In this document: in pieces, positions 1 to 7,183 of the stretch
How positions within the stretch are numbered: the stretch's first letter is position 1
How the letters are laid out: the number at the start of each line of letters is the position of its first letter
From: Nocardia brasiliensis ATCC 700358
Lineage (GTDB): Bacteria > Actinomycetota > Actinomycetes > Mycobacteriales > Mycobacteriaceae
DNA length: 64,000 nt
Direction: 5' to 3'
Assembly (NCBI RefSeq): GCF_000250675.2
Contig: NC_018681.1
Span: forward strand, 8,804,001-8,868,000
Position numbers and translations under genes: made by a program
The notes under the pieces: generated by a model
Database searches by the model: none
Told to the model about the DNA's origin: nothing
Seen by the model: the letters and a program-made list of their open reading frames with translations, nothing else

Positions 1-17
1 GTAGGTACCGTGCAATT

Positions 18-1406
18 GTGCACACTGCCGAGCCGACGGACTACCCACCTGAAATGGTGCTACCGCGTTCGCTGGCGGAAGTACCCACCGCACCCGGCCG
101 CCTCCCGCTGGTCGGGCACGGCCTGCGGGCGTTGCGGGACGCGCCGGGTTTCGTCACGTCACTGCCCGCGCTCGGGCCGATCGTGCGCATCTACTTCGGC
201 AATCAGACCGGTTATCTGCTGACCACGCCGGACCTGGTCCGCGAAGCCGGGCTCGGCGACGGCGAACTGAATCGGGAAGACCTGCGCGAGGCGATCAAGG
301 ACATCGCGGGCGGCTCGGTGAACGTGCTGCGCGGCGCGGAGCACAAGCTGCGCCGCCGCATGATCGCGCCCGCACTGCGGCAGAGCAGGCTCGCCGAGTA
401 CACGCGGGCGGCCGCCGATATCGCCGAGCGGTGGTCGGCCGGGCTGCCCGCGGGCGGGCGGGTGAACCTGATGAAAGAGGCGCACGGCCTCGTGCTGGAC
501 ACCGTGTCCTCGACCCTGTTCACCGCCGAATTCAGCGACGCCGCGCGCCGCGAGATCCGGGACAACGTGCCGTGGCTGCTCAGCCAGGTCATCCTGCGCA
601 CCGCGCTGCCGCCGCAGCTGCGCCGGCTCCGCCTGCTCGCGAACTGGCGGTGGCGGCGCAAATCCCGGCACCTGCGTGGCGCGATCGGCGAGGTGGTGGC
701 CGAATACCGCCGCCGCGACGAGGATTTCCACGATGTGGTGTCGGCGCTGATCCGGCACACCGACAGCGAGACCGGCGCGCGACTGTCCGACGAGCACATC
801 ATCGACGAGGCGATCCTGATGCTGGCCGGTGGCGTCGGCTCGATGGCATCGTTGACCGGGTGGCTGTGGCACGAGGTGATGCACCGGCCCGAGATCGCCG
901 AGCGCCTGTACGCCGAACTCGACGCCGTGGTGGGCGCCGGTCCGGTGCGCGCCGAACACATCAACGCGCTGCCGTACCTGAAACAGGTTGTGGCAGAGGT
1001 ACTCCGGTTCTGGGGTCCGTGGATCAGCGCGGGCACCGCCGACGGCGACATCACCATCGGCGGGCTCACCATCCCCGACGGCGCGGCAATCATGTTCAGC
1101 CCCTACATGGTTCAGCACGACAGCCGCTATTTCGCCGACCCGGACGCCTTCGATCCCGACCGCTGGTCGCCCGAGCGCGCCGGCGATATCGACAAGAAGG
1201 CCAATCTGTCCTTCGGCGTCGGCAGGCGGCGCTGCCTCGGCGACCACTTCGCGTTGCTGGAGATCACCTTGGCCTCGGCGGCGCTGCTCGCCCGCTGGCG
1301 GCCCGAGCCGGACCCGAAGTACCGGGTGCGCGCGTCGAACAACGATTTCGTGCTCTCCCCGTCGGCGCTCCCGGTCACCCTGCACGCGCGCGGACCCCGG
1401 CGGTGA
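18..1406 (+). CDS. Cytochrome P450 with atypical I helix
   Basis: A 462-residue soluble haem-thiolate protein. The cysteine-ligand loop FGVGRRRCLG is intact near residue 400, and an ExxR pair (EVLR) lies near residue 330. The N-terminal part (LPLVGHGLRALRD) resembles bacterial class I P450s of the pentalenene-oxygenase type, but the substrate cannot be read. The I helix reads LAGGVGSMASL where most P450s have AGxE/DTT, so the acid-alcohol pair used for oxygen activation is missing. The frame is open to the window edge. The GTG at 18 is the first start, and the ATG at 54 (Met13) is an alternative. No ferredoxin or reductase gene is adjacent. Family is certain; reaction unknown. Confidence 0.9.
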   Translation: MHTAEPTDYPPEMVLPRSLAEVPTAPGRLPLVGHGLRALRDAPGFVTSLPALGPIVRIYFGNQTGYLLTTPDLVREAGLGDGELNREDLREAIKDIAGGSVNVLRGAEHKLRRRMIAPALRQSRLAEYTRAAADIAERWSAGLPAGGRVNLMKEAHGLVLDTVSSTLFTAEFSDAARREIRDNVPWLLSQVILRTALPPQLRRLRLLANWRWRRKSRHLRGAIGEVVAEYRRRDEDFHDVVSALIRHTDSETGARLSDEHIIDEAILMLAGGVGSMASLTGWLWHEVMHRPEIAERLYAELDAVVGAGPVRAEHINALPYLKQVVAEVLRFWGPWISAGTADGDITIGGLTIPDGAAIMFSPYMVQHDSRYFADPDAFDPDRWSPERAGDIDKKANLSFGVGRRRCLGDHFALLEITLASAALLARWRPEPDPKYRVRASNNDFVLSPSALPVTLHARGPRR

Positions 1407-1473
1407 TTCGAATCCGCGCGAGCCGATATCCGGGCCGTGGATGGGATCGGTCGTCGCGCTGGTTGTACGACAG

Positions 1474-2160
1474 GTGAACCCGCTCCTCACGTTGCTCGAC
1501 GCCAAGCTGCACATCGCCGGCTCGGAGATCCTCTGGCGCGAAGTGATCGGCAACGGCTTCGGCCTCGCCTCCGCGATCGGCGGGATGCGGCGGCGGGTAT
1601 GGGCGTGGCCGATCGGCATCGCGGGGAACACGCTGCTGTTCACCGTGTTCGTCGGCGGGGTCTTCAACACCCCGCAGCACCTGAACATGGCGGGGCAGGC
1701 GGGGCGGCAGCTGATGTTCATCGCGGTCAGCGTGTACGGCTGGTGGAGCTGGTATCGGCACGCCAAGATCGAGACCGGCCTGGAGCACCGCGGCGTCGAC
1801 CCGCGCTGGGCGGGCAACCGGGAACGCCTGGTCCTGGTGGCGGCGATGCTCGTGGGCACCGCCGCGTTCGCGCAACTGTTCGCCGCGATCGGCTCCTACG
1901 GTCCGTGGGCGGAGGCGTGGATCTTCACCGGGTCGGTGCTGGCCACCTACGGCATGGCCCGCGGTCTCGCCGAGTTCTGGCTGATCTGGATCGCCGTCGA
2001 CATCGTCGGCATCCCGCTGCTGGTGAAAGCGGGCTACTACCCCTCGGCCACCCTGTACTTCGTCTACGCGGGCTTCGTCGCCTGGGGTTTCGTCGTCTGG
2101 ATGCGCAGCATGCGCCCCACCACCGCACCCGCGGCCGTACCCGCGACATCGGCGCGCTGA
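1474..2160 (+). CDS. pnuC: PnuC-type nicotinamide mononucleotide/riboside transporter
   Basis: An integral membrane protein of about 228 residues with six or more hydrophobic segments. It carries the aromatic GWWSWYRH stretch and an EFWLIWIAVDIV segment typical of PnuC carriers, which facilitate uptake of NAD precursors that are trapped by phosphorylation inside. The start chosen is GTG 1474 (VNPLLTLLDA), where similarity to PnuC proteins begins. An in-frame ATG at 1441 would add 11 residues. It follows the P450 by about 70 bp on the same strand. A glutamine-dependent NAD synthetase lies far away at 57 kb, so any link to NAD metabolism here is only functional. Substrate specificity is inferred from the family. 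Confidence 0.85.
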   Translation: MNPLLTLLDAKLHIAGSEILWREVIGNGFGLASAIGGMRRRVWAWPIGIAGNTLLFTVFVGGVFNTPQHLNMAGQAGRQLMFIAVSVYGWWSWYRHAKIETGLEHRGVDPRWAGNRERLVLVAAMLVGTAAFAQLFAAIGSYGPWAEAWIFTGSVLATYGMARGLAEFWLIWIAVDIVGIPLLVKAGYYPSATLYFVYAGFVAWGFVVWMRSMRPTTAPAAVPATSAR

Positions 2161-2240
2161 AAACCTCTCCTCCTGGCGATGAATCGGCGCGGCGGCGCCG
2201 GTAGGTACTGGCGAACCCCTTTCGGAGGAGGACTTTCGCC

Positions 2241-2354
2241 ATGAAGATGACGGTGCGACAGCGCTGGGTGCTGGCGGTGACGTCGGGCTCTCGGCCGCGT
2301 TTCTCCGGCTCGGAACTGTTCGCGGCCTTCGGTTCACCGCCGACCCACGCCTGA
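2241..2354 (+). pseudogene. 37-residue ORF with strong RBS; possible remnant of a secreted-protein gene
   Basis: An ATG at 2241 follows a strong ribosome-binding site (CGGAGGAGGAC, about 9 nt upstream) and opens a 37-codon ORF ending at 2354. Its first residues, MKMTVRQR, closely match those of the secreted hydrolase starting at 9266 (MKMTVRRT), including the ATGAAGATGAC nucleotides. After about 13 codons the reading becomes non-hydrophobic. The neighbouring frame instead gives GLSAAFLRLGTVRGLRF, which would continue a signal peptide. I read it as a decayed, frameshifted start of a secreted-protein gene. A genuine short peptide gene is the alternative. Confidence 0.35.
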
Positions 2355-2375
2355 CGAATTCCGCCGCGGGTCCAG

Positions 2376-2753
2376 CTAAGGGCGCGCCGGTACCCGGGCG
2401 TGAACGTCGTCGGCAAGGCGCAAGACGCCGGAAAGTCGATGCAGCGCTGCGGGAATCACCCAGTAATACACCCAGGTACCGCGGCGCTCGCAGTCGATCA
2501 GGCCCGCTGCGCGCAGCACCTTCAAGTGGTGGGAGATGGTGGGCTGGGACAGGTCGAACTGCGGCGTGAGTTCACAGACGCAGACTTCCTCGCCCCCTCG
2601 GGTCGCGATCAGGGAGAGCAGGCGCAACCGGACCGGGTCGGCCAGCGCTTTGAACACCCCGGCCAGCTCGACCGCGGTCTCCTGACTCAGCGGCGAGGTC
2701 AGCGAGGCGCAGCAATCGGTGGGGGCGTACACCGGCAGGTCCTGTTTCGACAC
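2376..2753 (-). CDS. arsR: ArsR-family arsenic-responsive repressor
   Basis: A 125-residue winged-helix repressor. The recognition region DLSQPTISHHLKVLRAAGL is classic ArsR/SmtB. It carries the metalloid-binding sequence EVCVCEL (ELCVCDL in characterised ArsR proteins), plus a further Cys pair (DCCA) near the N-terminus that could supply a third thiol. Binding of trivalent arsenic or antimony would release it from DNA. The start is GTG 2753. It is transcribed divergently from the arsenite methyltransferase gene, and a perfect palindrome lies in the shared promoter region. No arsenite efflux pump or arsenate reductase is adjacent. Confidence 0.92.
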   Translation of the reverse strand: MSKQDLPVYAPTDCCASLTSPLSQETAVELAGVFKALADPVRLRLLSLIATRGGEEVCVCELTPQFDLSQPTISHHLKVLRAAGLIDCERRGTWVYYWVIPAALHRLSGVLRLADDVHARVPARP

Positions 2754-2790
2754 ACATCTATATTGACAGAGTTCTATTCAACGGCGCAAT

Positions 2791-2816
2791 GTTGTATCGA
2801 CAGTTATCGATACAAC
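2791..2816. promoter_or_regulatory. Likely ArsR operator between arsR and arsM
   Basis: A perfect inverted repeat with 10-bp arms, GTTGTATCGA and TCGATACAAC, separated by six bases (CAGTTA). It lies about 50 bp before arsM and 40 bp before arsR. The TATCGA/TCGATA core is the kind of element bound by ArsR dimers, and a TTGACA hexamer sits just upstream at 2763-2768. Assignment to ArsR is inferred from position. Confidence 0.7.
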
Positions 2817-2868
2817 CCGGTCGAAGGCCTGCCCTCGGCTCAGGTTCGACCAGTCAGGAAGTGATGTC

Positions 2869-3669
2869 ATGACCGATCAGCGCAATGAACTCCGGGAGAC
2901 CGTGCGCGCCCGCTACGCCCAGGCCGCACAGACGGTGACCACCGGCGGGACGGCCGAGGACTGTTGCGGCGCCGACCCGATCGCCGTCGACCAGCACTTC
3001 GGTGCGAGCCTGTACGGCGCGACCGACCGGGACCAGCTCCCCGTTCAGGCCGCGGCCGCCTCGCTGGGCTGCGGCAACCCCACCGCGGTCGCCGAACTCC
3101 GTGCGGGCGAACGGGTGCTGGACCTGGGCTCCGGCGGCGGCATCGATGTACTGCTCTCCGCCCGCCGGGTCGGCCCCACCGGCAAGGCCTACGGCCTGGA
3201 CATGACCGAGGAGATGCTGGCGCTCGCGCTGGCCAACGCCGCGCAGGCCGAGGTCTCGAACGTGGAATTCCTGAAGGGACACATCGAGGCAATCCCCTTG
3301 CCCGCCAACAGCATCGACGTGGTGATCTCCAATTGCGTGATCAACCTGTCGGTGGACAAGCCCGCGGTATTCGCCGAGATGGCGCGCGTGCTCACCGCGG
3401 GCGGGCGGATCGGCATCGCCGACGTCGTGGCGGCGGACGAGCTGACCGCCGCGCAGCGGGCCGAACGTGGCGACTATGTCGGCTGCATCGCGGGCGCGCT
3501 GTCGTTCACCGAATACCGAAACCACTTGGGCGCGGCAGGTTTCACCGAGATCGAGCTGACCGCCACCCACGAGGTGGCCGACGGCATGCACTCGGCGATC
3601 ATCAAGGCCGTCAAACCGGCGACCGAGCCCGCCGCCGCGTCGTGCTGCGCGTCGAGCTGCTGCCAGTGA
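2869..3669 (+). CDS. arsM: Arsenite S-adenosylmethionine methyltransferase
   Basis: A 266-residue SAM-dependent methyltransferase that would convert As(III) to methylated arsenicals. The SAM-binding motif is VLDLGSGGGIDVLLSA near residue 80. The cysteines that hold As(III) in ArsM enzymes appear in LGCGNPTAV, ISNCVINLS and DYVGCIAGAL. Further cysteines occur in EDCCGAD near residue 30 and in a tail ending ASCCASSCCQ. The ATG has AGGAAG seven bases upstream. It is divergent from arsR, which makes a minimal two-gene arsenic biotransformation unit. A strong hairpin follows. Function is well supported by the cysteine pattern. Confidence 0.93.
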   Translation: MTDQRNELRETVRARYAQAAQTVTTGGTAEDCCGADPIAVDQHFGASLYGATDRDQLPVQAAAASLGCGNPTAVAELRAGERVLDLGSGGGIDVLLSARRVGPTGKAYGLDMTEEMLALALANAAQAEVSNVEFLKGHIEAIPLPANSIDVVISNCVINLSVDKPAVFAEMARVLTAGGRIGIADVVAADELTAAQRAERGDYVGCIAGALSFTEYRNHLGAAGFTEIELTATHEVADGMHSAIIKAVKPATEPAAASCCASSCCQ

Positions 3670-3674
3670 GCCAC

Positions 3675-3749
3675 AGCCGCACCCTTTCCCGCTTCCCGCA
3701 CCGATTCCGCCGGGTGTTGCGGGTGCGGGAAAGCAGAAGGGGTGCGGCT
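3675..3749. terminator. Nested hairpin between convergent arsM and tetR
   Basis: Outer arms AGCCGCACCC (3675-3684) and GGGTGCGGCT (3740-3749) enclose inner arms TTCCCGCACC (3693-3702) and GGTGCGGGAA (3722-3731), all perfectly complementary. It lies between the arsM stop and the end of the convergent TetR gene, so it can serve both directions. There is no long T tract, as is common in high-GC actinobacteria. Confidence 0.75.
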
Positions 3750-3753
3750 GGTT

Positions 3754-4488
3754 TCAGTCCGCGCCGGCGGCGAGAATGACCGCGAAGGTTTCGGAGATGG
3801 TGGCGGTGCGCTCGAAGTGGTATCCGCGGTCGGCGGCGTGGCCCGCGTAGAGATGCCAGGCCGACGCGGTGAGCAGCCGGGCGATGGTCTCCTGGTCGGG
3901 GCGTTCGGCGGCCGGCGTGCCGATGTACTGGGTGACCATGCCCTCGACCAGCCCGACCACCCCGTACACCACCGGCCGATACTCGGCGACCTCGATGCCG
4001 AGCAGCGCGCTGCCCGCGGCGAACTTCTCCCACAGCGTTTCCGCGACCCGGTGCCTGCCGATGGTGAGGCTGGTCTCGCCCGCCGCGTGCCCGTGCACGG
4101 ACCCGCTCTGGCCGTACTGATAGAGCTTCGGATGCGCCGCCGCCCAGTGCACCACGGTGCGCATCGCCTCGAAGATGATCTGCTCGAGCGTTTTGGCCGG
4201 GTCGAGCACGAGCACCGCCTCGACCTCGGCCACGTATTTCTCGAGGATGTACTCGCGCACCCGGGAGTCCAGATCGTCCCGGTTGTCGAACTGCCGGTAG
4301 ACCACCGAGCGGGCCAGACCGGCGCGCTCGGCGATCTGCTGGATGGAAACTTCGACGTGTGGATCGTTGTCCTCGATCAGCGCCACGGCCGCCTCGAGGA
4401 TCTGTGCCTGGCGATTCGAGTTGTGCTCCCGCCAGCGCTGTCCGCCCCCGCGCCTGCGATGGGTACGCATGCTGGCGGGCGGTTTCAC
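3754..4488 (-). CDS. TetR-family regulator downstream of P450
   Basis: A 244-residue TetR repressor. The N-terminal helix-turn-helix is IQQIAERAGLARSVVYRQF, near residues 47-65, after a basic stretch (THRRRGGGQRWREHNSNR). The remainder is a helical ligand-binding domain whose ligand cannot be predicted. The gene begins 8 bp after the P450 stop and is almost certainly co-transcribed with it. A palindrome before the P450 start is the probable target. The start is GTG 4488, with weak ribosome-binding sequence; an ATG lies 18 bp further on. Confidence 0.88.
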   Translation of the reverse strand: MKPPASMRTHRRRGGGQRWREHNSNRQAQILEAAVALIEDNDPHVEVSIQQIAERAGLARSVVYRQFDNRDDLDSRVREYILEKYVAEVEAVLVLDPAKTLEQIIFEAMRTVVHWAAAHPKLYQYGQSGSVHGHAAGETSLTIGRHRVAETLWEKFAAGSALLGIEVAEYRPVVYGVVGLVEGMVTQYIGTPAAERPDQETIARLLTASAWHLYAGHAADRGYHFERTATISETFAVILAAGAD

Positions 4489-4496
4489 CAGTCCGA

Positions 4497-6038
4497 CTAT
4501 ACGGCGGTGTCCGCCCGCTCCAGTTCCGGCAGGAACCGCGGACGCATGGGCAGCGGACCGTCAGGCCCACCGGTGAACGAGATCTGGCGCCGGATCCGTT
4601 TGTCCGATACCGCGTCGAACTCCAGGTGCTGAGCGAAGGTGGCGACCACGAGCGCGGCCTCCATATTCGCGAAACCCGAAGCGACACACATCCGTTTGCC
4701 CGCACCGAACGGCATGGTCGCCCGTTTGTGTTCGCGGTCCACGTTTTCCGGCAGGTACCGGCTCGGGTCGAATTCGTCCGGCCGGTCCCACACCCGGGTG
4801 CTGTGGTGCGCGCCGTGGATCAGGGTGATCACCGTGGTACCGGGCTTGATCAGATAGCCGCCCAGCACATCCTGCTCTTTCGCGGTGCGTGCCAGGCCGA
4901 CCACGGGCGGCAGCAGTCGCATGGTCTCGGCGACGACGGCCTGGGTCCACGGCAGCCGGTCCAGGTCGGCCGCGGTCGCCGGGCGTCCACCCAGCACCGC
5001 GGTGACCTCGTCGCGCAGCCGGGCTCTGGCCTCGGGATGTTCGGACAGCAGCTGCCACACCCAGCTCAGCGCGGTCGCGGTGGTCTCCATACCCGCGCCG
5101 ATGAACGTCATCAGCTCGTCGTGGATCTCCTGATCGGAATACTTGTAGCCGGTTTCCGGATCGGCGGCGTCGATCAGCGCGGCGAGCAGGTTGTCCTTGC
5201 GGTCGATCCGGCCGTTGCGGTGGTCGGCGATCAAACCGTCGACGACCTGCTCGGCGTGGCGCAGATCGCGCATACTGCGCGGCTCGATCACCCAGCCCAC
5301 CGCCCGCATGATCCGCATCGGCAGCCGGGAGTTCCCGGCCTCGTTGCGGTGCCTGCCGTGCCGGTGCAGCCAGGTCCCGACGGAATGGATCGGATAGCTG
5401 GCGTTGGTCATGAAGCCGCGGCCGAAGAACCGCAGCAACCGGTACAGCGTGACCTCGGACATCGGCCCGGTGATGTCGGTGCCGAACATCGTGCGCGACG
5501 TGATATCCAAAGTGAGCCGGTTCATTTCGGCGTTGACGTCGACGCTGCCGTCGCCCTGCGCCAGACCCCGGATCCTGGCCACCGCGTCGGCTGCGGCCTC
5601 GACCATCACCGGCGCGAAGCCGTCGACGTTGCGCTTGGCGAAGATCGGCTGCACCAGCCGTCGATTCCGTTGCCACAGTGCGTCGTTCAGATCGGTGACC
5701 AGTCCGCGGCCGAACGCCACCGCGAGCATGTCGTAGTCGGGGCTCTTGGTGTAGTTGCTCTGGTTCGACACCAGGACGTGGCGCGCCAGTTCCGGGCTGC
5801 GCACCACGACGAACTTCTTGAAGGGCACCCGTGCGACGATCACGTCGTCTTCACCCGGAAACGCGGTGACGTAGTCGAGCACCGTATGGTCGCGCACCCG
5901 CGGCAGGATCCCCAGCGACAGCTTGATCGACTCGCGCCAGCTGATTCGTGTCTGGTGCCACCGGATGAAGGTCGGTGCCCAGCGGGGCGGGTGCAGCGTC
6001 TTGTCTGCGACGGAATCGACGGTCTCGACCTCGGCCAT
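4497..6038 (-). CDS. Cytochrome P450 in an operon with tetR
   Basis: A 513-residue P450. The I helix has a normal oxygen-activation motif (FIGAGMETTATALSWVW, near residue 280), ETMRLLPP supplies the ExxR pair, and the haem loop is PFGAGKRMCVASGFA. The glycine that usually follows Cys-x is replaced by Ala-Ser-Gly, a minor variation. No membrane anchor is visible. The chosen ATG (6038) has AGGGGAG six bases upstream; a GTG 18 bp earlier would place that site inside the gene. It is the first gene of a two-gene unit with the TetR regulator. No redox partner is adjacent and the substrate is unknown. Confidence 0.92.
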   Translation of the reverse strand: MAEVETVDSVADKTLHPPRWAPTFIRWHQTRISWRESIKLSLGILPRVRDHTVLDYVTAFPGEDDVIVARVPFKKFVVVRSPELARHVLVSNQSNYTKSPDYDMLAVAFGRGLVTDLNDALWQRNRRLVQPIFAKRNVDGFAPVMVEAAADAVARIRGLAQGDGSVDVNAEMNRLTLDITSRTMFGTDITGPMSEVTLYRLLRFFGRGFMTNASYPIHSVGTWLHRHGRHRNEAGNSRLPMRIMRAVGWVIEPRSMRDLRHAEQVVDGLIADHRNGRIDRKDNLLAALIDAADPETGYKYSDQEIHDELMTFIGAGMETTATALSWVWQLLSEHPEARARLRDEVTAVLGGRPATAADLDRLPWTQAVVAETMRLLPPVVGLARTAKEQDVLGGYLIKPGTTVITLIHGAHHSTRVWDRPDEFDPSRYLPENVDREHKRATMPFGAGKRMCVASGFANMEAALVVATFAQHLEFDAVSDKRIRRQISFTGGPDGPLPMRPRFLPELERADTAV

Positions 6039-6060
6039 AGCGGGCTCCCCTACCACTCAC

Positions 6061-6092
6061 GTGGGACGTGCTGTCCCACTCACAGTAGTGAG
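6061..6092. promoter_or_regulatory. Palindromic operator candidate upstream of the P450-tetR operon
   Basis: GTGGGAC and GTCCCAC (6061-6079) flank five bases as a perfect repeat. The adjoining CTCAC-AGTA-GTGAG (6079-6092) is a second perfect repeat sharing one base. The block starts about 23 bp before the P450 start codon, a natural position for TetR repression. Binding by the operon's own TetR is inferred. Confidence 0.6.
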
Positions 6093-6204
6093 ACACAGCG
6101 ACCCAGTCAACGGGCATCGGCAACAATCGCGCACCAGGCACCCGGGGCAAGTGAACAGCCCGGTACGCAGAGCGCACCGGGCTGTCCGTCAGGGAGCGAA
6201 GGGG

Positions 6205-6996
6205 TCACACCACGTCGACGCGCACTCCCGCCGAGCGGATCGCCGCGACCGCCATCGGATCGGCGTCAGTATCGGTGACCAGCACCTGCACCTGCTCGAT
6301 GCTGCAGATCCGGGCCAGCGCGGTGCGTTCCAATTTGTCCGCGGTGGCCACCACCATGACGTGGCGGGAACGGCGCACCATCTCGGTGGTCACGCCTGCC
6401 TCATCGATATGCCGACATTGGGCGCCGCCCTCCGCGGAGATCGCGTTGACCCCGAGGATCAGCTCGTCCAGCCGCAGTTCGGCGAGCGCGCGTTCGGCGA
6501 GGGGCCCATGCAGTTCGTAGGACTCGCGGCGGGCGACGCCGCCGAGCACGACCGTGCGCATATGCGGGCGCAGCACCATCTCGCCCGCGATATTGAGCGC
6601 GTTGGTGACGATGGTCAGCTGCTCGTCACCGGTGATGCCCAGATCGGTGCGCCCGGCCAGGGCCCGCGCCACCGCGGTAGTCGTGGTGCCGCCGTTCATC
6701 GCGATCACCGCACGCGGATCCACCAGGGACGCAGCGTGTTCGGCGATACGCTGTTTGGCCTCGCCGCCGGTCTGGCGGTAGCGGGCGGGCAGGTCGTAGG
6801 CCACCGAGGTCGCGACCACACCGCCGTGCGTCCTGGTGGCCAGCTGTTGCTCGGCCAGCGCGGTGAAGTCGCGGCGCACGGTCGCCGAGGACACGCCGAG
6901 TCGCTCGGCGGCCTCCTCCACCGAGAGCCGCCCGGATTCGGCGAGCAGTTCGAGCAGGCGGTTCCACCGCTGCGGGCGGTCGGTCGGTCCCGTCAT
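6205..6996 (-). CDS. DeoR-family sugar-metabolism repressor
   Basis: A 263-residue regulator with an N-terminal DeoR helix-turn-helix (VEEAAERLGVSSATVRRDF, about residues 26-44) and a C-terminal DeoRC sensor domain. The sensor has the sugar-phosphate pocket segments MNGGTTTTAVARAL and TNALNIAGEM. DeoR proteins of this type respond to phosphorylated sugars or amino sugars. It is monocistronic and flanked by a P450 and a hydrolase, but lies 7 kb from the sugar-catabolism locus (13.3-22 kb), which has no regulator of its own. That makes it a reasonable but unproven candidate regulator of the locus. Confidence 0.88.
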   Translation of the reverse strand: MTGPTDRPQRWNRLLELLAESGRLSVEEAAERLGVSSATVRRDFTALAEQQLATRTHGGVVATSVAYDLPARYRQTGGEAKQRIAEHAASLVDPRAVIAMNGGTTTTAVARALAGRTDLGITGDEQLTIVTNALNIAGEMVLRPHMRTVVLGGVARRESYELHGPLAERALAELRLDELILGVNAISAEGGAQCRHIDEAGVTTEMVRRSRHVMVVATADKLERTALARICSIEQVQVLVTDTDADPMAVAAIRSAGVRVDVV

Positions 6997-7100
6997 CTCA
7001 CACCGCCTCGCACGCGACCTGCAGTTTCACTTGGCACGCGGACAATCTGATCACAGGCACCCCGCCGACCGTAGAGATTCCGGCGCGGTGATGCCAAGCC

Positions 7101-7183
7101 GATCACTCAGCGCCCGCCGCACCGATTGCTCAGCGCACGCCGCATCGATTGCTCAGCGCCCGCCGCATCGATTGCTCAGCGCC
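7101..7183. repeat. 23-bp tandem repeat spanning a stop codon
   Basis: Between the DeoR and CocE-like genes a 23-bp unit (GATTGCTCAGCGCCCGCCGC plus ATC) is repeated head to tail. The starts are 7101, 7124 and 7147, with a partial fourth copy from 7170. The first copy has four mismatches and the second one. The partial copy covers the TGA stop of the hydrolase on the minus strand, and each upstream copy contains the same GCGCTGA string. The array looks like repeated duplication of the gene's last codons. Confidence 0.85.

Noticed and set aside
1400..1420. GATTCGAATC resembling a tRNA T-arm just after the first P450 gene
   Set aside because: No acceptor stem, anticodon arm or D-arm can be folded around it; it is only a short palindrome.
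159..1859. 566-codon minus-strand open frame over the P450 and pnuC genes
   Set aside because: Typical GC-rich shadow frame; it spans two recognised plus-strand genes and has no recognisable motif.
7101..7183. Tandem repeats considered as a CRISPR array
   Set aside because: The copies are directly adjacent with no unique spacers and no cas genes are present.
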